DNA of 64,000 bases from Karalla daura (lineage: Eukaryota; Chordata; Actinopteri; Chaetodontiformes; Leiognathidae): positions 7,433,603-7,497,602 of the forward strand of contig CM055211.1 in NCBI GenBank assembly GCA_029224185.1, read 5' to 3'. This document shows positions 27,739 through 41,200 of the stretch, one piece after another. Position 1 is the stretch's first letter; each line of letters begins with the position of its first letter. Both the position numbers and the translations under genes were made by a program. The notes under the pieces were generated by a model, which saw only the letters and a program-made list of their open reading frames with translations, had not been told where the DNA came from and did no database searches.

Positions 27739-28001
27739 TGTGCCGCAGTCAATTTGGCTCAAAGCTTTTACAAAAGTGTGGTTCTCAGCGTTTTTCGCTG
27801 CCGCTATCTCCCTAAATCTTAATGGCTTTTGTCACACTGTGACACGCTCGCCGGAGGAGCCGCGGCCGACCCCGGCTGCACGCAGCCCGGCCCAGCGTGT
27901 TACAACAGGTAGCTTCAAACACACACGCATGCATCTCATTAGCTTCTCCCTCCCTGCCCGAGCCGTGTCGGAACGGCAGCTCGGGCTCAGACCCGCACAG
28001 A

Positions 28002-28035
<34 letters not shown>

Positions 28036-29582
28036 TCATTAAAGCCAGGGATGTAACGTGAGCTGACCGACATCCATCACGACTGCTGCAGGACTGCTGA
28101 GCAGTCGGGAAAAGGAGCAGGATAATCGCTGAAACTGTTCAGACGGACCCAGCCTGACCGTTTATGGTGTTTTTAACCAGGAGACAGAAAAAGCATCAAA
28201 ATCTGTGTTTTTGTCCATCATTATCCAAGACTCCAAAAATCACTTCGGATATCGAAAGCGTTTCAGTTTCAGGCCTTTGGTATTCACAATCAAGACGGAC
28301 GTTGATTAGAAGTAAAGAAAAGTAGAATGTTAATGTTGACTATTTTGTAGTGTTTTGGACAAGCACACTTCAAAGTAACAATGCAGCAAAATGAGTCACA
28401 ATATCAGAGCAAAAAGCCGAACCACGGCTAAGTTATTGAACTAAATAAAACTTCAAAAGGACACTTTGGTTCCTTAATGAATCAGAATTATTGTTTGTTT
28501 TCCCCGTCTGGTTCTTGGATGTAATACACACCAATATCTGCAGGAAAATGACAGAGCGGAGGAGCTAAAGGAGGGCTGGAGTCCCCCCGGAGCAGCCCGA
28601 CATGCGTCTGAGGCAGTCTGCAGTGGGCACCCTGAGCAGCGTGGGCCCGGCCCGGGTTATAAATAGCGGCTGGAGCACTTTGGTGCCACTCCACGGCCCC
28701 GATGTTAAAGATGACCTGGCAGAACGCCGGCGGCTAAACCAATCAGAGGCGGCCAGCTGTGTCACAGGCAGGAGCCATGGTTACCTGGCTGCCACGGCAA
28801 CCAGGGTCACCGTCTCCTGTCAGGCCGTGATGGATGAGGCGGAATAAAGGAAGAAGAGGAAAAAAAACAAAGGAGAGAAAAATATACAAGAACAAGTTTG
28901 CTCTCACACACACACACATGCGCGCACACCTTGGCCCACAGTGAGTGTCTCCTCGACAGGAGTGCAAATGGCTCTTGGACGGCTGCCATGCAACATCTGG
29001 GATCCGGCTTTTTTTTTTCTTTTCAGACGAAGAGGGAAGGAAAAAAAAGCAGGGGGGGCCTCAGTAGCTTAAGCGGCGAGTAATCAACAAAGAGAAAAGC
29101 AGGGATCAGACTTAATTTTGTGCCCTCTGCGACGGAAATGAGGCCGGGAGTTTCTCCGGCTCTCGCACACAGCGTCTCATTCTTTAAACAGAGGAGTAGA
29201 GATGTTAGTAAAGCTCATAATTAGGCGCGCAATCAGGAAGGCAGCTCGCTAATGAATGCCATCAACTGCTCATCCGTCCGCGACAGATTTTATTATCTGG
29301 GATGAGGAATCTTGAGCATCACAGTGAAAATGTTTTGGCAAGGAAGTGCAGCGATCGCTGCAGACTGGGCGACCTGCGCCGACCCATCCACCAAGAGCTC
29401 CAAAACGCCTCAAAGCTGCCTCAGAGAAAACTGAACGTTCAGAAATGAAAACGAAAAAAAAAAGATTTTCCTCCAGGCCGTCTCATGAAAGTCACCAGGA
29501 TCATAAACTTGACAGGCAATGGAAACTTGCGGCGACTTTTAAGTGCGGATAATTAGTGTAAGTTGTGTTTGTATGAAAAGAA

Positions 29583-29649
<67 letters not shown>

Positions 29650-31069
29650 AGTCATCCGAAAGACAAACGAGTGCAGAAGAGTGAAGAATCCCACGCCCTG
29701 TCCTGTGTGTCGTGCTGGGGGGGGGACTCCCAGGAGGTAGAAAATGGAAAGGAGAGAGGGAGAGAGAAATGGAAGTAGATGGAAGGGGAAGGAAAAAAAC
29801 ACAGGGATAAAGGGATAGAGAAAGAGTCTAAGAACGGAGGACGGAGGGAGAGGAGAGTAGGTGTTTCCATGAGTGTGTGTGTGTGTGTGTGTGTATCCAG
29901 GCTTATAGACAGCAGGGCCCAGTAAATCAAAGCTCGGTGCTCCTCTCCCCCAGTTGCACTTAGCTAATGAAAAGCATCACTACGCTGCCTCGACCGCGAC
30001 CCCACTTAGAGCCAAGATGTGGGAGCAGGGGGGAGAAGGAGGGAGGGAGGGAGGGGGGGAGGGGGGAGAGGGAGGGGGAGGAAGAGAGGGGGATGCCTCT
30101 CTATCTCCTCTCTCTCTCAAAGGCACCGCTCTCTCCTTCTGCAAAGGGACAAGCACACGGACACGGATCACACCTGGCAACAGGCATGTCTGCAGTCATG
30201 GGTGCACCTCACGTGCAGATGCAGGGAATCAAACAAATGAGAGAGTCTGTATCTTTGATGGTATGTTGAAACGCAGGAGTGCTTTCTGCACCTGTGCATT
30301 GTTTGTTTTCTTGCTTTTTGCCTCAGAGATAATGCACTATTTTGATTTTAGCATGAGCTCAAAGCTCAGACGAACCTTTCCAAACTCGCACTAGGAAACA
30401 TAGAGCACGATAAAACAGCCTGATGAAACGGGGAAGTCGGGTAAATGTTTGTAGCCTGTGCTTTTCTTTCTGTGCCAGGTGCATTCTGAGCTGCCACATC
30501 TGGGACCATACACACACACACACACACACACGTACATCAACACATATGCTCTAACGCAATGCTGCACATGTGGATCCGTTTACAGCTCAGTTAAAATGAA
30601 AGTCACTCTGCTCGTGTCTCAAAACACACACATGTAAGTTGACAAGTAAGATGACTGTCCTCTGATGTGCAGTGACGGCCTCGGGGGGACAATGGTGACA
30701 CGACGCAGCCCTGCAGAACGCTGAACTTCTGGTTGTCTGTTGATTATGTAGCAGAGCGTTTATGTGGGCGGGTTATGAAAGTTCATGCGAGCTGCTCTTC
30801 TCTTCCTCTCAGAAACTGGCTGCGTCCCACAGCTCAGATGTAAACTGTGAGAGGAACGGGGCGAGCGAGCGAGGGAGCGAGGCGGAGGCTTGTCTCAGTG
30901 AACGACTACCTGGCTGATGGACGAGGTGAACAGAAGGAGCCAATGAGTCACTCCGACAAAAAACAGACAGAGACAAAGAGCTGGAAAAGCAGCCGGGACG
31001 CTGGATGACATGACTCAGGCGAGTCGGGGAAGTCGAGCGTGAGGAACAGGCCCCACAGAAAGCAGCAGC

Positions 31070-31111
<42 letters not shown>

Positions 31112-31293
31112 AGTGGGAGAAGTAATGTCCCCCCCTCACCCCCGAGATGAAAAAGCAGGGCCACACCTGCTTTCAATTTCCACCAAATTGAAATTCTGTC
31201 ATGAACAATGGGCGCCTTGTTGAGACAGAGAGCGAGAGAAAACCCAAGAATGAGAAACACAAAAAGGAGGAAAATGAGAACCAGGATGATGTT

Positions 31294-31324
<31 letters not shown>

Positions 31325-32190
31325 AGTGTGTGTGAGTGTGTGTGAGTGTGTGAGTGTTTCCTGCACGCTCGTATTCGAGAAAACACTTTCATAAACACAC
31401 GGAAACTATGGCGCTTTCCAGCAGCTTCCAGGGTGAAGATAGATCAGAGGGCGGGGAAGGAGGGGGGGGGCGCGTGCTTAGGGTCGGTTCCTTTATTTGG
31501 AGTTTCAAAGGTGTGTTTCCATCACACATTTTCTCACATTAAGAGCAACATTTCTAATATTTAGATTAAGTACAGTTGCAACTTTTGCACTGACAAAGGC
31601 CCGTTCAACTAAAACCGAGAACCTTAGAGCCGCAGGTCGATCTGGGCTCTGTCTCTGCACACTTTCTCAGTCCACGGGAAAATAACAGAGGGGAGAGTGA
31701 AATCTCTTATCAGGAGAGTCATTATTCTGGTTATAACCCCTGAGGGGCCGTCTTCTCTGTGATTATGGCACATCAGTGATTGGCAGCCTTGAAGTGCCCA
31801 TAATCAGGGTAAAGCATGACGAGCAGGCTGTTACTCATAATCCATAGGCACAGTTATGCGAAGCTGCGCCTGAAAGAATAAAACAACAAAGGACGAGAGA
31901 TTTGGCACACGAGGAAGCCCGACAACATGAGGTATCACACGTGGATCGGGGTGTGAACACGTTTGGAGCGCTGACCCGACGCAGTCCTGTGCAGTCTGCA
32001 GCCACACTTGGTGGAAGTATGGATAAATGTAGCAGAGCACAGATATGAGTCCAGGATGTTTTATTTATGGCTCTGAACACGGCCCATCCCTGCAGACTGA
32101 CACTGTGGGCCGTATGCCAGATTGTAGTAGATCTTGCTTCGAAGCCGAGAAACTGTGTGTGCGTTTGTGACGACCTCCTTTCTTCTTCTG

Positions 32191-32246
<56 letters not shown>

Positions 32247-35200
32247 ACACCCACATACATGGCCATGATGCAGCAGTTCTACTGTTTGCCAGCGAGCGAT
32301 ATGATCAATACCAGGTGCAGACAGGGAGACACAGAGATCAATGAGCTGTGATCATGAAGTCTGGGCTGCTTATGATCATTAGCTGCCTGTTAATGAACTC
32401 AGGACGCCGTGTTTGCTGATGAGCTCCACGAGCGTCCGAAGTCCGACTCGCCACACCTTATATGCACAGGTGTGACTTTGTCAGAGTAATGACTCTGAGC
32501 TGTAATAAACAGAAAACCAAGGGGGAAATCTCTCTAAAGCAAAGAAAATTATCAATAAAATTTTGTGGATTTGATTGAAAAATCCATCTTGCATTCAGCT
32601 GCATAATGCAGCAACTCTTTCAATTACCTCTTCCTTGCACCTCACTGAGTCTCTGTTTTGCAGTCTGACTTGTGGACTGAGTGATGTAGAGCAGCCCGGG
32701 CAGCCTGGCCGGGGCTCTGAGGGCACAGATCCAGGCTGGGCTCGGAGATGCCCATGGGGGAGTGTGCAGGAGCCGGGTCTGGGGCCGTCTGGCTGTGGCC
32801 CCGGGGCCTGCAGGGAGGCATCCGGTCACATCGCATATAAATCACCTGGTCACAGACACACTGAGCATTGTTTAGCCAGAGCGACGGCTACAGTCTCTGA
32901 GGACAGTCTGACTCTCAAAGATACAGTATCGCACGCCATCCACACACACACACACACACACAGGCTGTGTGGCTGGAAGAGCAGAGCGTGGAGAACGCTC
33001 CAGTGAGAGCTGCAGGGATCTCTGGCTGTGGACAGTCAGCCTGTGTGGCAGCTGAACAGTACATGAGCTCCCTTCGGAGGCCGCTCACCAAAAACTAGGT
33101 CTGAGTGCAGTTCCGTGTCACTTGGAGGTGGACACGGAGGCGTCATCAAAACCACAAATATCAGCACCATTATTATTACATGCTGGGATAAGAAAATACA
33201 TTTCTCACATATTTTTTTGTCCACCGTTAAAAGGGTCAAGGAGCAGAGAAGGCAGACAGAAGGTCACGACCTCCGCAACCCTCCTTTGTGTTAACGTTGC
33301 CTAAAGACCGGTGAGCCTGAAGCCAGAGGACGAGCTCGTCCTTTCATAGCGACCGCTCAACGATGCGGTTGCCATGACGCCGCCGTCGCCAGGGCCGCGC
33401 ATAGAGACGCAGAGACAGACAAACGCCCCATACACACATACACATTCCCTCATACACGCCAGCCAGGCCACACACACACACAGAGGTGACACACAGGGAG
33501 GCGTGTGGGGCAGTAACGGTTTAATCAAAGTCTGATTGATTTTCAGAGCTCTCCGGGGATTCTGTCCAGTCAATAAGAGACTCTGTTAGACAACTGAAGA
33601 CATGATGGATCTACCATACGTCTTGACTTACAGTGTTGCAGCTGCCGCACGCTCGCCGGCTGCTGCTGCTGCTGCATGGGAGGAGACACCAGTGATCCCA
33701 GTACCAGACCAGTACCAGGCCTCGCTGCCCTTTCACGCCCATCGAGCAAAGCAACATGTGATACAAAGCGTAGAATGCCAGCGAGTGACACTGTTTAAGG
33801 CTCGCTTTGCTGTTCTTACAGTCGAGGCAGGTGATACGGAGGTGTGAGGAAACTCCTGATCCTCACAGTGCAGGTGCTGCATGGAGATGCAGCTCTGCAC
33901 GTTGCAGAGCGGTGACGATGCTGCTCGGCCGCGGCTGCAGGAAGCCGCCTGCGTTTGTGGCTGTTCCTGTCAGCGCGTCAAATCTAATATTCTCTCTCTG
34001 CGCGTGGGGCGATGCATTATTAATGGCGTGTATTTGAGGAGCTTTCTTAGAACCTGCTCCTCGCACGTCACTGCCGCTCTTCCTCCTCTTCCTCTCTCTC
34101 TAACTCTCTCGCTCTCTCTCTCCGCTGATGTCACATCTCCAAAACGCTCATCACCTCGCTCAGTGTCTTTCAGTCGAAGGGTGCTAATGTCGCCACTGGA
34201 AGCTTCTGCCTCCGGACTGGTCGATGTCTTGCTTTGCATATGAACTGCGTGGGAGCTTATTCCTCCTCCACCTCCTCCCTCTCCTCCTCCCTGCCTGTTT
34301 CCCCCTCGCATCTAAATGGCCCTCTCCTCCACTGCAAGCTGCAGAAAAAGTAGGGCAGATGCCTCATTTAACACTCGGGTGCGATCATTATGCACTGTGT
34401 GTACAGTATACAACCAAAAAGGCAATAAATCCACCGACTTCTTCTCCAATAACGAAGGTGTTACACTGCAGCTCAGAGCATTAAAAGGAGTGTAACGTGC
34501 AATGTGGCAATATGTTAACACACAGAGGCCTGCAGTGCTTCCCTCTGATGTATGATTATGAGGCTGAGGTGCATCTAAAAAAAGGCTTTTCTCAAGTATG
34601 GCAGGACTGCTTCCTCAAAACAAAAGAGTTTGAGGGCTTAAAGCCTGAATTAACGCTTTCATCCCACATGGCTTTCTGTGTTCATCCCCACACGTGTTTG
34701 TAACCTGTTTGACTCTTCCTCTCTTCTCTTGAAAAGAAAAGACAACAAATCGAGCGGCTGCGTGGAAAGCCCCTGGTTTCTGACACACTCCGTCGGTCCC
34801 AGATCGGAGGGGGAAGCGAGCGAGCGGCAGCAGATTAAATTATACAGGAGAAACCAGAAATAGCTCCGGTGCCGAGGCCGCGTGGACTTGGAGAACGCGA
34901 GAACACGCCGGTGCGAGCCGCCACAGAGCAGTCAACAAGATTTAGTCCTGAAAGGATCAGCGAGCCCGGCTGCGGGACAGTGGTGGGGCTGGTGGTGCCA
35001 ACCTGACCTCTGGAAACCTCAGGTTGGAGGTGGAGGCCTCCAGGATCGGCTGTAGCAGCACTACACCTGTGTAACTGTAGCTGAGTCCAGGAGCTCCAGG
35101 TCTCAGTCAAACATCAGAAAGAACGGCGGCCTGTCACCTTTTCTCAGAGCTCAGAGAAAAGGTGACAGACGATGAAAGCACTCTAAATCTGTGAGGGTGT

Positions 35201-38200
35201 TGATAACCCGACTGTGATCTCTCTTACCCAGAACATGCAGGAGAGGCAGACCCAGGTCCTGGCCCTGCCCGCCAGAGCCGAGGGCAGAGACAGAGAGACG
35301 GAGGGCATCCTGGCCCGAAGGTGGGAGTGGGAGGAGGAGGAGGAGGGAGGCGGGGAGGGGGGTTATCACGGCAAAAATCCACGGTATTCCCAGCGATTCC
35401 GGCCGCGTGCATGCAGGCGTTGGCGATGCAGATCCATGCCAGACGTGCGAGGTGCACAGAGGGAGGGGACGGGGCTGCTGCTCTGGTTTCCTCTCTCTGA
35501 TGGCCTCGCTCAGTCTCCCGCATCTGAGCGCCCTCCTCCCTCCTCCCTCCTCCCTCTCCTCTGCTGCTGCTGGCTTGTTCTACCTCCTCCACTCCTGCTC
35601 CTTCTCTCTCTCTCTCTCTCTTCTCAGTCCCTCTTGAAGTGTGGTAACTTTATTCCATGTAGGAGGAGGAGGAGGGTTGGGGTGAGTCCCAGTCTTTATT
35701 CTACTCCCTCCCAAAACTCCCCTCTCCTCAAGTGATCCTCGTTAGCCCCTCCTTTCCCCCTTTTCCCCCTCTTTACATACACACACATACATACACAAGC
35801 TAGTCAGTGACCAACCTCCGCCCCTGAGGTTTTCTCGCATTGCATACCTCACCTCTCTCCCTCTTCTCCTCTCCTCTCCTCTCCTCACCTCTCCTCTCCT
35901 CTCCTCTCCTCTCCGAGCGTGCTGCATGCTCGCTCATGTCTGTGCTAATGTCACTTCAATTTTTCATCGGCAACCCCGTCCTGTTTCCAGACCTCCTCCT
36001 CCTCCTCCTAAAAAATATCTGCAGGACTCGCCAGATGCCGGGACTCAGCCAAGCAGCCGGACAAACTGCAGTGACAAACGAGCAGGTTCTGGGCTGGCGT
36101 GACTCATGGCTGATGCACACACATACACGCACACACTCATCCCAAGAAAACTGATGTAACATTTTCTGTAAACTCCAGCAGTTTTGTGTGACAACAAAAC
36201 TTGCAAAAGACACCAAAAACCATTATGCATGAGTACACTTCCCATAATGCAACTCAACAGCTCTTGTTATGGCCTGTAAATGCACAAGTGTTCCCAGAGG
36301 TCAAAGTTGAACCTGCAGGGGACCAACAAACCACCTGAACCAACTTCTATCTTCCCATTCCTGAGCCTGCGTGCGTGCATCTGTTAAAACATACATGAAA
36401 ACTTCCTCAGCAGTTTTGTATTGTTATAAAACTTGCAAAAGACGCTGAAAACGACAGAAGACTTGTCACCTTTAAGTGTCAGTAAAGGACAATATCCTGG
36501 ATTTCCCATAATGCAACACAACAATGCTCATTATAGCCTGTGAATGCACAAGGGGTCATAGAGGCCAGGCCACACACCTCCTGCAGCAACTTGTGTCATA
36601 TAAAACAACCTGAGTGTAAAAACGTGTGTGCCCTCATTCAGGCCTCTGAATGACAACATGTATGACCCCCCTGAGCACACACATAGGGGCCTCTGTCGCC
36701 ACATGCATGTGTGCATCTACACAAAGTACAGCACTGAATCAACATTAGATCAGCAGAGCGGGCGTATTACATCACTCCACAGTCAGATCCATAAAGGGCT
36801 AAGAGCCAATTCATTTTGAGAAAACACCCTCTATTGATCCCTGCTGCACTCCATCACTTCCACTGTAACAGTTACCTCAATCCATAGGCTAACCTGACAC
36901 ATAATCTCCCTGTGTGTGTGTGTGTGCGCGCTCTATTAACATAACACGAGCAGGGAGCACCGTGCAGACACGTCGGGGGGGCGAGGAAAGCTGCCGGCTG
37001 AGCGATGGCGTTCACGTTAACTCCTGAACTGGTTCTGAAATGGATTTGGCGCCTGCGTCTTACACATGACGGCCACTTTCTCCCCCCTGCAGCCAACTGG
37101 TCTAAACTGGATTGCTAGCAGCCTCTAGTGGCCTCCGACCATCGCTCACACACTCACACACAGTGTGTTTGGAAATGTACATATACAGCTCATGGAGTCA
37201 CTTGGAGCTGTTATGGTGGGTTGTGATAGTGTGTGTGTGTGGAGGGGGGGGCGGTGCAGTGCAGCATTTAAGTGATACTTCACTACCTGCAAAAAGCATT
37301 GATTTTGGGTGTGCAATTGGGAGTGGTGTATTTTCTCAGTACAACATTTTTGCACAGTGAGGTCAGGTTCTTATTCCCTTATTCCCAACGCAACATGCCG
37401 GAGCTCACTGGAAACGAACAGGCAGGCAGGGAGGCAGGCAGGGAGGCACCAGAACACACACACACACACATTGTTTCCCACACAACTGTACATATGGAAA
37501 AGAGAATTACTGGGGCAGCTCTGCTGAGTATGTGCATGCACACACACGCACACGCACTGACAAATGTGCAGCGAGAGTGACATTCGATCACCTGCTCCAC
37601 CAACACAAACACACTGCAGACAAATATTTTGGTTGTACTAGATTTACTGCAAAAGCTGGGAAAGAGGAGACGAAGGGAGGGAGAGCAGAGGGAGAGAGAG
37701 AGGAGGAGGGAGAGGAGCGTACTCCACAGTCTCCTCTTCTGTCGCTGGAGGAATCCATCACATTAAAGCTTTAATGCTAGAATAACAAAGCATCCATCAT
37801 GCTGAACGCCGGCTCGGAATACAGTCAGCCATTCAGGGCAGAGGCCTGCAGTCCTGTGGGCGCGGTACCTGCACGTCGTCAGGCCGCGGCCGGCCCACAT
37901 TACTCAGGCTGGAAGTTAAGTCGCGAGCGTGTGTGATAAATACGAAGAGCGGCGAATGAGGTTTTCAGGCATATGCTAGAGAGGCAATCTGGAGGCAGAG
38001 AATAAGGAGCCATTGAGTGGACAGGCTTCCCATCACCCTCCTCTCTTTCGGCTGCCTGCAGCACAGCCTGATGTGAATTTACTGCCCGCAGGGACATTAG
38101 TTAAATGAATAGGGAGGCGAGTAAACAAAATACAGAGGAGAGGGGCAGGAAACTGGACACAAGAAAGGCAAGGAAACGGCACGACATTGAAGTTTAGAAA

Positions 38201-41200
38201 CAGGGAGGAAAACTGGAGAGAGGAGACAAAGGCCGACCAGAGAAAATTGAATGAAATGAGAGAAAAAGGGGGGCAGGAAGGATACGAGAGGAGAGGGAAC
38301 ACAAGGTGAGACGAGGAGGCGAAAGGAGAGAGAGGAGAGAGAATGAGAAGGAAATTGGATGAAATAGAAGGAAGGGAACGACGCAGAGAGAGGAGAGGAG
38401 ATGAGAAAAGATGAAATCGAATGAAAGAGAAGGAACAGAGGAGATGAATGGACACGAGAGGCAATTCAACGACATAAAAGGAAGGAGGAAAGGAAGTTGA
38501 ATAGAAGAAAAAGACAAAGAGGAATGAAGGTGAAAGGGAAAGGAACGCAGAGGAAGCAGGAGGCGGGAGGGAATTCAGCAGAGAGAGGAGAGTTACCCCT
38601 CTGTAGTACCACGGTAGTGTCACCATAGTAACACACATGGAGAAAACCTTTACACATCATCATCATCATCCCTCCTCCTCCTCCTCCTCCTCCTCCTCCC
38701 TCCCTCCTCGTTCCCTACAAAAAGCACGCGCGCGCCGACAGCATTCAGAAGCCCCATCTCCTGTTGTTGCAACCCGGGCGCCGTGGAGCGGGGACCGCGA
38801 GCCGCGTTGCCATGGAAACTGAACACCTCACAGCCGTCCTCGGAGGGAAAGACGCGCAGCGTTACCTCTCCACTTTCACCTCCCGGCTGCAGCTGGAGCG
38901 AGGGTGCCGGCTTCCTCCCCGCACCCGGAGGAGGTGCCCCCGCACAGGCCACACGCCATGTTCCAAACGCATCCACGCGTCCAGGGTGACTGCAGCCTCC
39001 CTCCACCTCTCTGCTCCTCCGAGATGCTTCCGATTCATATTCCAATGAGTTGGGCTGCACCACAAGTCCTTCCCATCTACCATCTACGAGCTGAGCCCAA
39101 GAAATAGGCTATACCCCCAGCTGGGAATGACTGCCACATGCTGCAAGGAGTCTCTTAAAAATTCCTGCTCTGTGGCAAAAAAAATCCTCATTTATTTGTT
39201 TACCCAGTCGCATGAACACACGGCTGCTGAAGAGCTCGTTAAAGGCTTAAATGCAGTTAGTTCTGGAGTTTCACAGCTGCACGTTTGGCTTGAGAAAAGT
39301 AACGCAGTCTATGTAAAGTAGAAGGGAGAAAAGTTTTGATTTTAATGAAAAAAATATATTTGGGCTTTTCAGAGTTGTAAGACCCACTCTCTTAATGAAA
39401 ATTGAAGATAATCTCCCAGAAATGAGGGATGCAAGTGGGTACATCAGAGGAGACCATCTGTCCCAATTTTACAGCGGGAGTAAAGATGTGGGTGCACCCC
39501 CACCTACCCCCACCTCCTCTTTCTATGGTTTTCCAAAAAAAAAGGGTTATTGGAGGTTTTTTTTCCGGAAGGGACAGGTGAGCAGAAGCTGAGGCTGGAT
39601 GAACATAATGGGGCGTGGAAATGTTGTAATGTGTCTGTGTGTGTGTGTGTTGTCTGCAGAGGCTCTGACAAAATCTACACACACATTTACAAACACATAG
39701 GAGAGAGTGCGACAGGGGGAGCGTGGTGGGATCGAGCATGGGTGTACAGATGAGGAGCTGCGGCAGTGGGGGTGAGGATAGGGGTGGGGGGGTGGTTAGG
39801 GGGGTGGGGGGGGGGGGGGGGGGGGGGATGATGATGCTGGTGCTGGAGGAGATGGGCGGCTGCAGCACTGCACGCCACCACAGGCTGAATCCCATCATGA
39901 CCAGCAGCAGCAGGCTTTACAACACTGGTCCTCCTGCGCAACACACACACATACACACACACACACACACATCCAAGGTCCATAGCATTTCACGTCCACG
40001 GCAGATTCGCAGAATCGGGATGAGGCGAAGTTCCAGAGAGGTGTCTTTAGACTTTGTGAGCACACACCTACTGGGCGACAGATTATTTCTTAAAAACCGC
40101 TGAGGACGCAGCACATTAAGCTGATTTGGTCAGTGGCTCGGGCCTGAGGACAACTGCTAGACCTAAAAAATAAATAAATAAATAAAATAAACGAATGCTC
40201 GTTATGTCCAAAAAGCAGCCCAGAATGATGGAAGCTCTCGCCATTCATCCTCAGGCTCTGCCCCCGGTTCATGTGTGTGTGAGCGCATACGTAAGAGGAA
40301 ATATGACCATTTAGTCAAAGCAGAGTTGTTACACATGATTGATTATGTGCTACAGAGGGGCAGAAAAGAGGAGCAAAGACTGCGGTGCAGGTTTCGCTAT
40401 AAGCGCTGGCTCTGGGGAAACAGACAAAGAGACGGCGCGTGCGTTCAGCTGATACCATTCACTGAACTCCGTTTGGCCTTTCCTCGCTCACACACATGTG
40501 CCAAACAACCATCGGAATATGGCGCAGTGATGGAAGACAACACACAGCAAACACAGCCTGGCAGGAGAACGAAATGCTAGGGAGTGGGGTGGGGGGGGGG
40601 GCGGCGGATCGAGAGCTTCTCTTCCTGGGAATACGCAAAGCTCCCCAATAATGGTGCATTACAATTCTGCAGCCGAGAAACGAAGGTGACCCGATGGACC
40701 AGGAGAAACCCTCCTCATCTGGTCCAGGTGGTTCCTGGCCGTGGTGGCCAAGCCCACAACCTGATACCCACCTCCTGGATGTGGAGCAGCTGCCTGGAGA
40801 CCACCTGGAGACGTAACACTGACCTTGAATCAGCACTTAGAGGGACACCAACTGCTCCCCCAGAGCCCACGCTCCTCCACCGAGCTCCTTTTTCACAGCT
40901 ACGTCATCCGGCGCTTTAGGTGAAGCAGCGCTTCGGTTCAGGGATGGAGAGCAAGGCCCATCTGGAGGTGCACTGCATGCACACTGACACCCCTACGTAT
41001 TTCTTTTTCTTTTGAAGGGGGGGGGCATCCACAGTTTGAAGAAAGTCCCCTGCATGAGCTGCGTGTGCAGAAGTCGTCCTCTAAGTCCACTGAACCCCTC
41101 ACCCCCCTCCTCTCTCCCCCTTCCTCCCCTCCCTCCCTCCCCCCCCCCCCCCCCCCCCCCTCCAGTGGGTGAAGCCTTACCTTGTCTCGCTTGGCCCCCC

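Larger units (their letters stand above)
26018..41180 (-). other. 15.2-kb tns1 first intron without a supportable gene
   Basis: It contains long AG, TG and CTCCT microsatellites, a 15-bp perfect hairpin, a diverged tandem duplication, a purine-rich tract of about 490 bp, a G-run and a consensus CRE. No recognisable exon was found. Additional untranslated or alternative first exons could be present. Confidence 0.55.

Noticed and set aside
38033..38638. 201-codon minus-strand open frame
   Set aside because: It is read from a purine-rich tract and gives only Ser/Leu/Phe/Pro low-complexity sequence, with no domain or splice support.
38862..39083. Possible extra tns1 first exon (73 codons, donor-like GAGAG|gtaacg)
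   Set aside because: Its phase would not match the phase-0 C1 exon, and the peptide is not recognisable. It could still be an untranslated exon.
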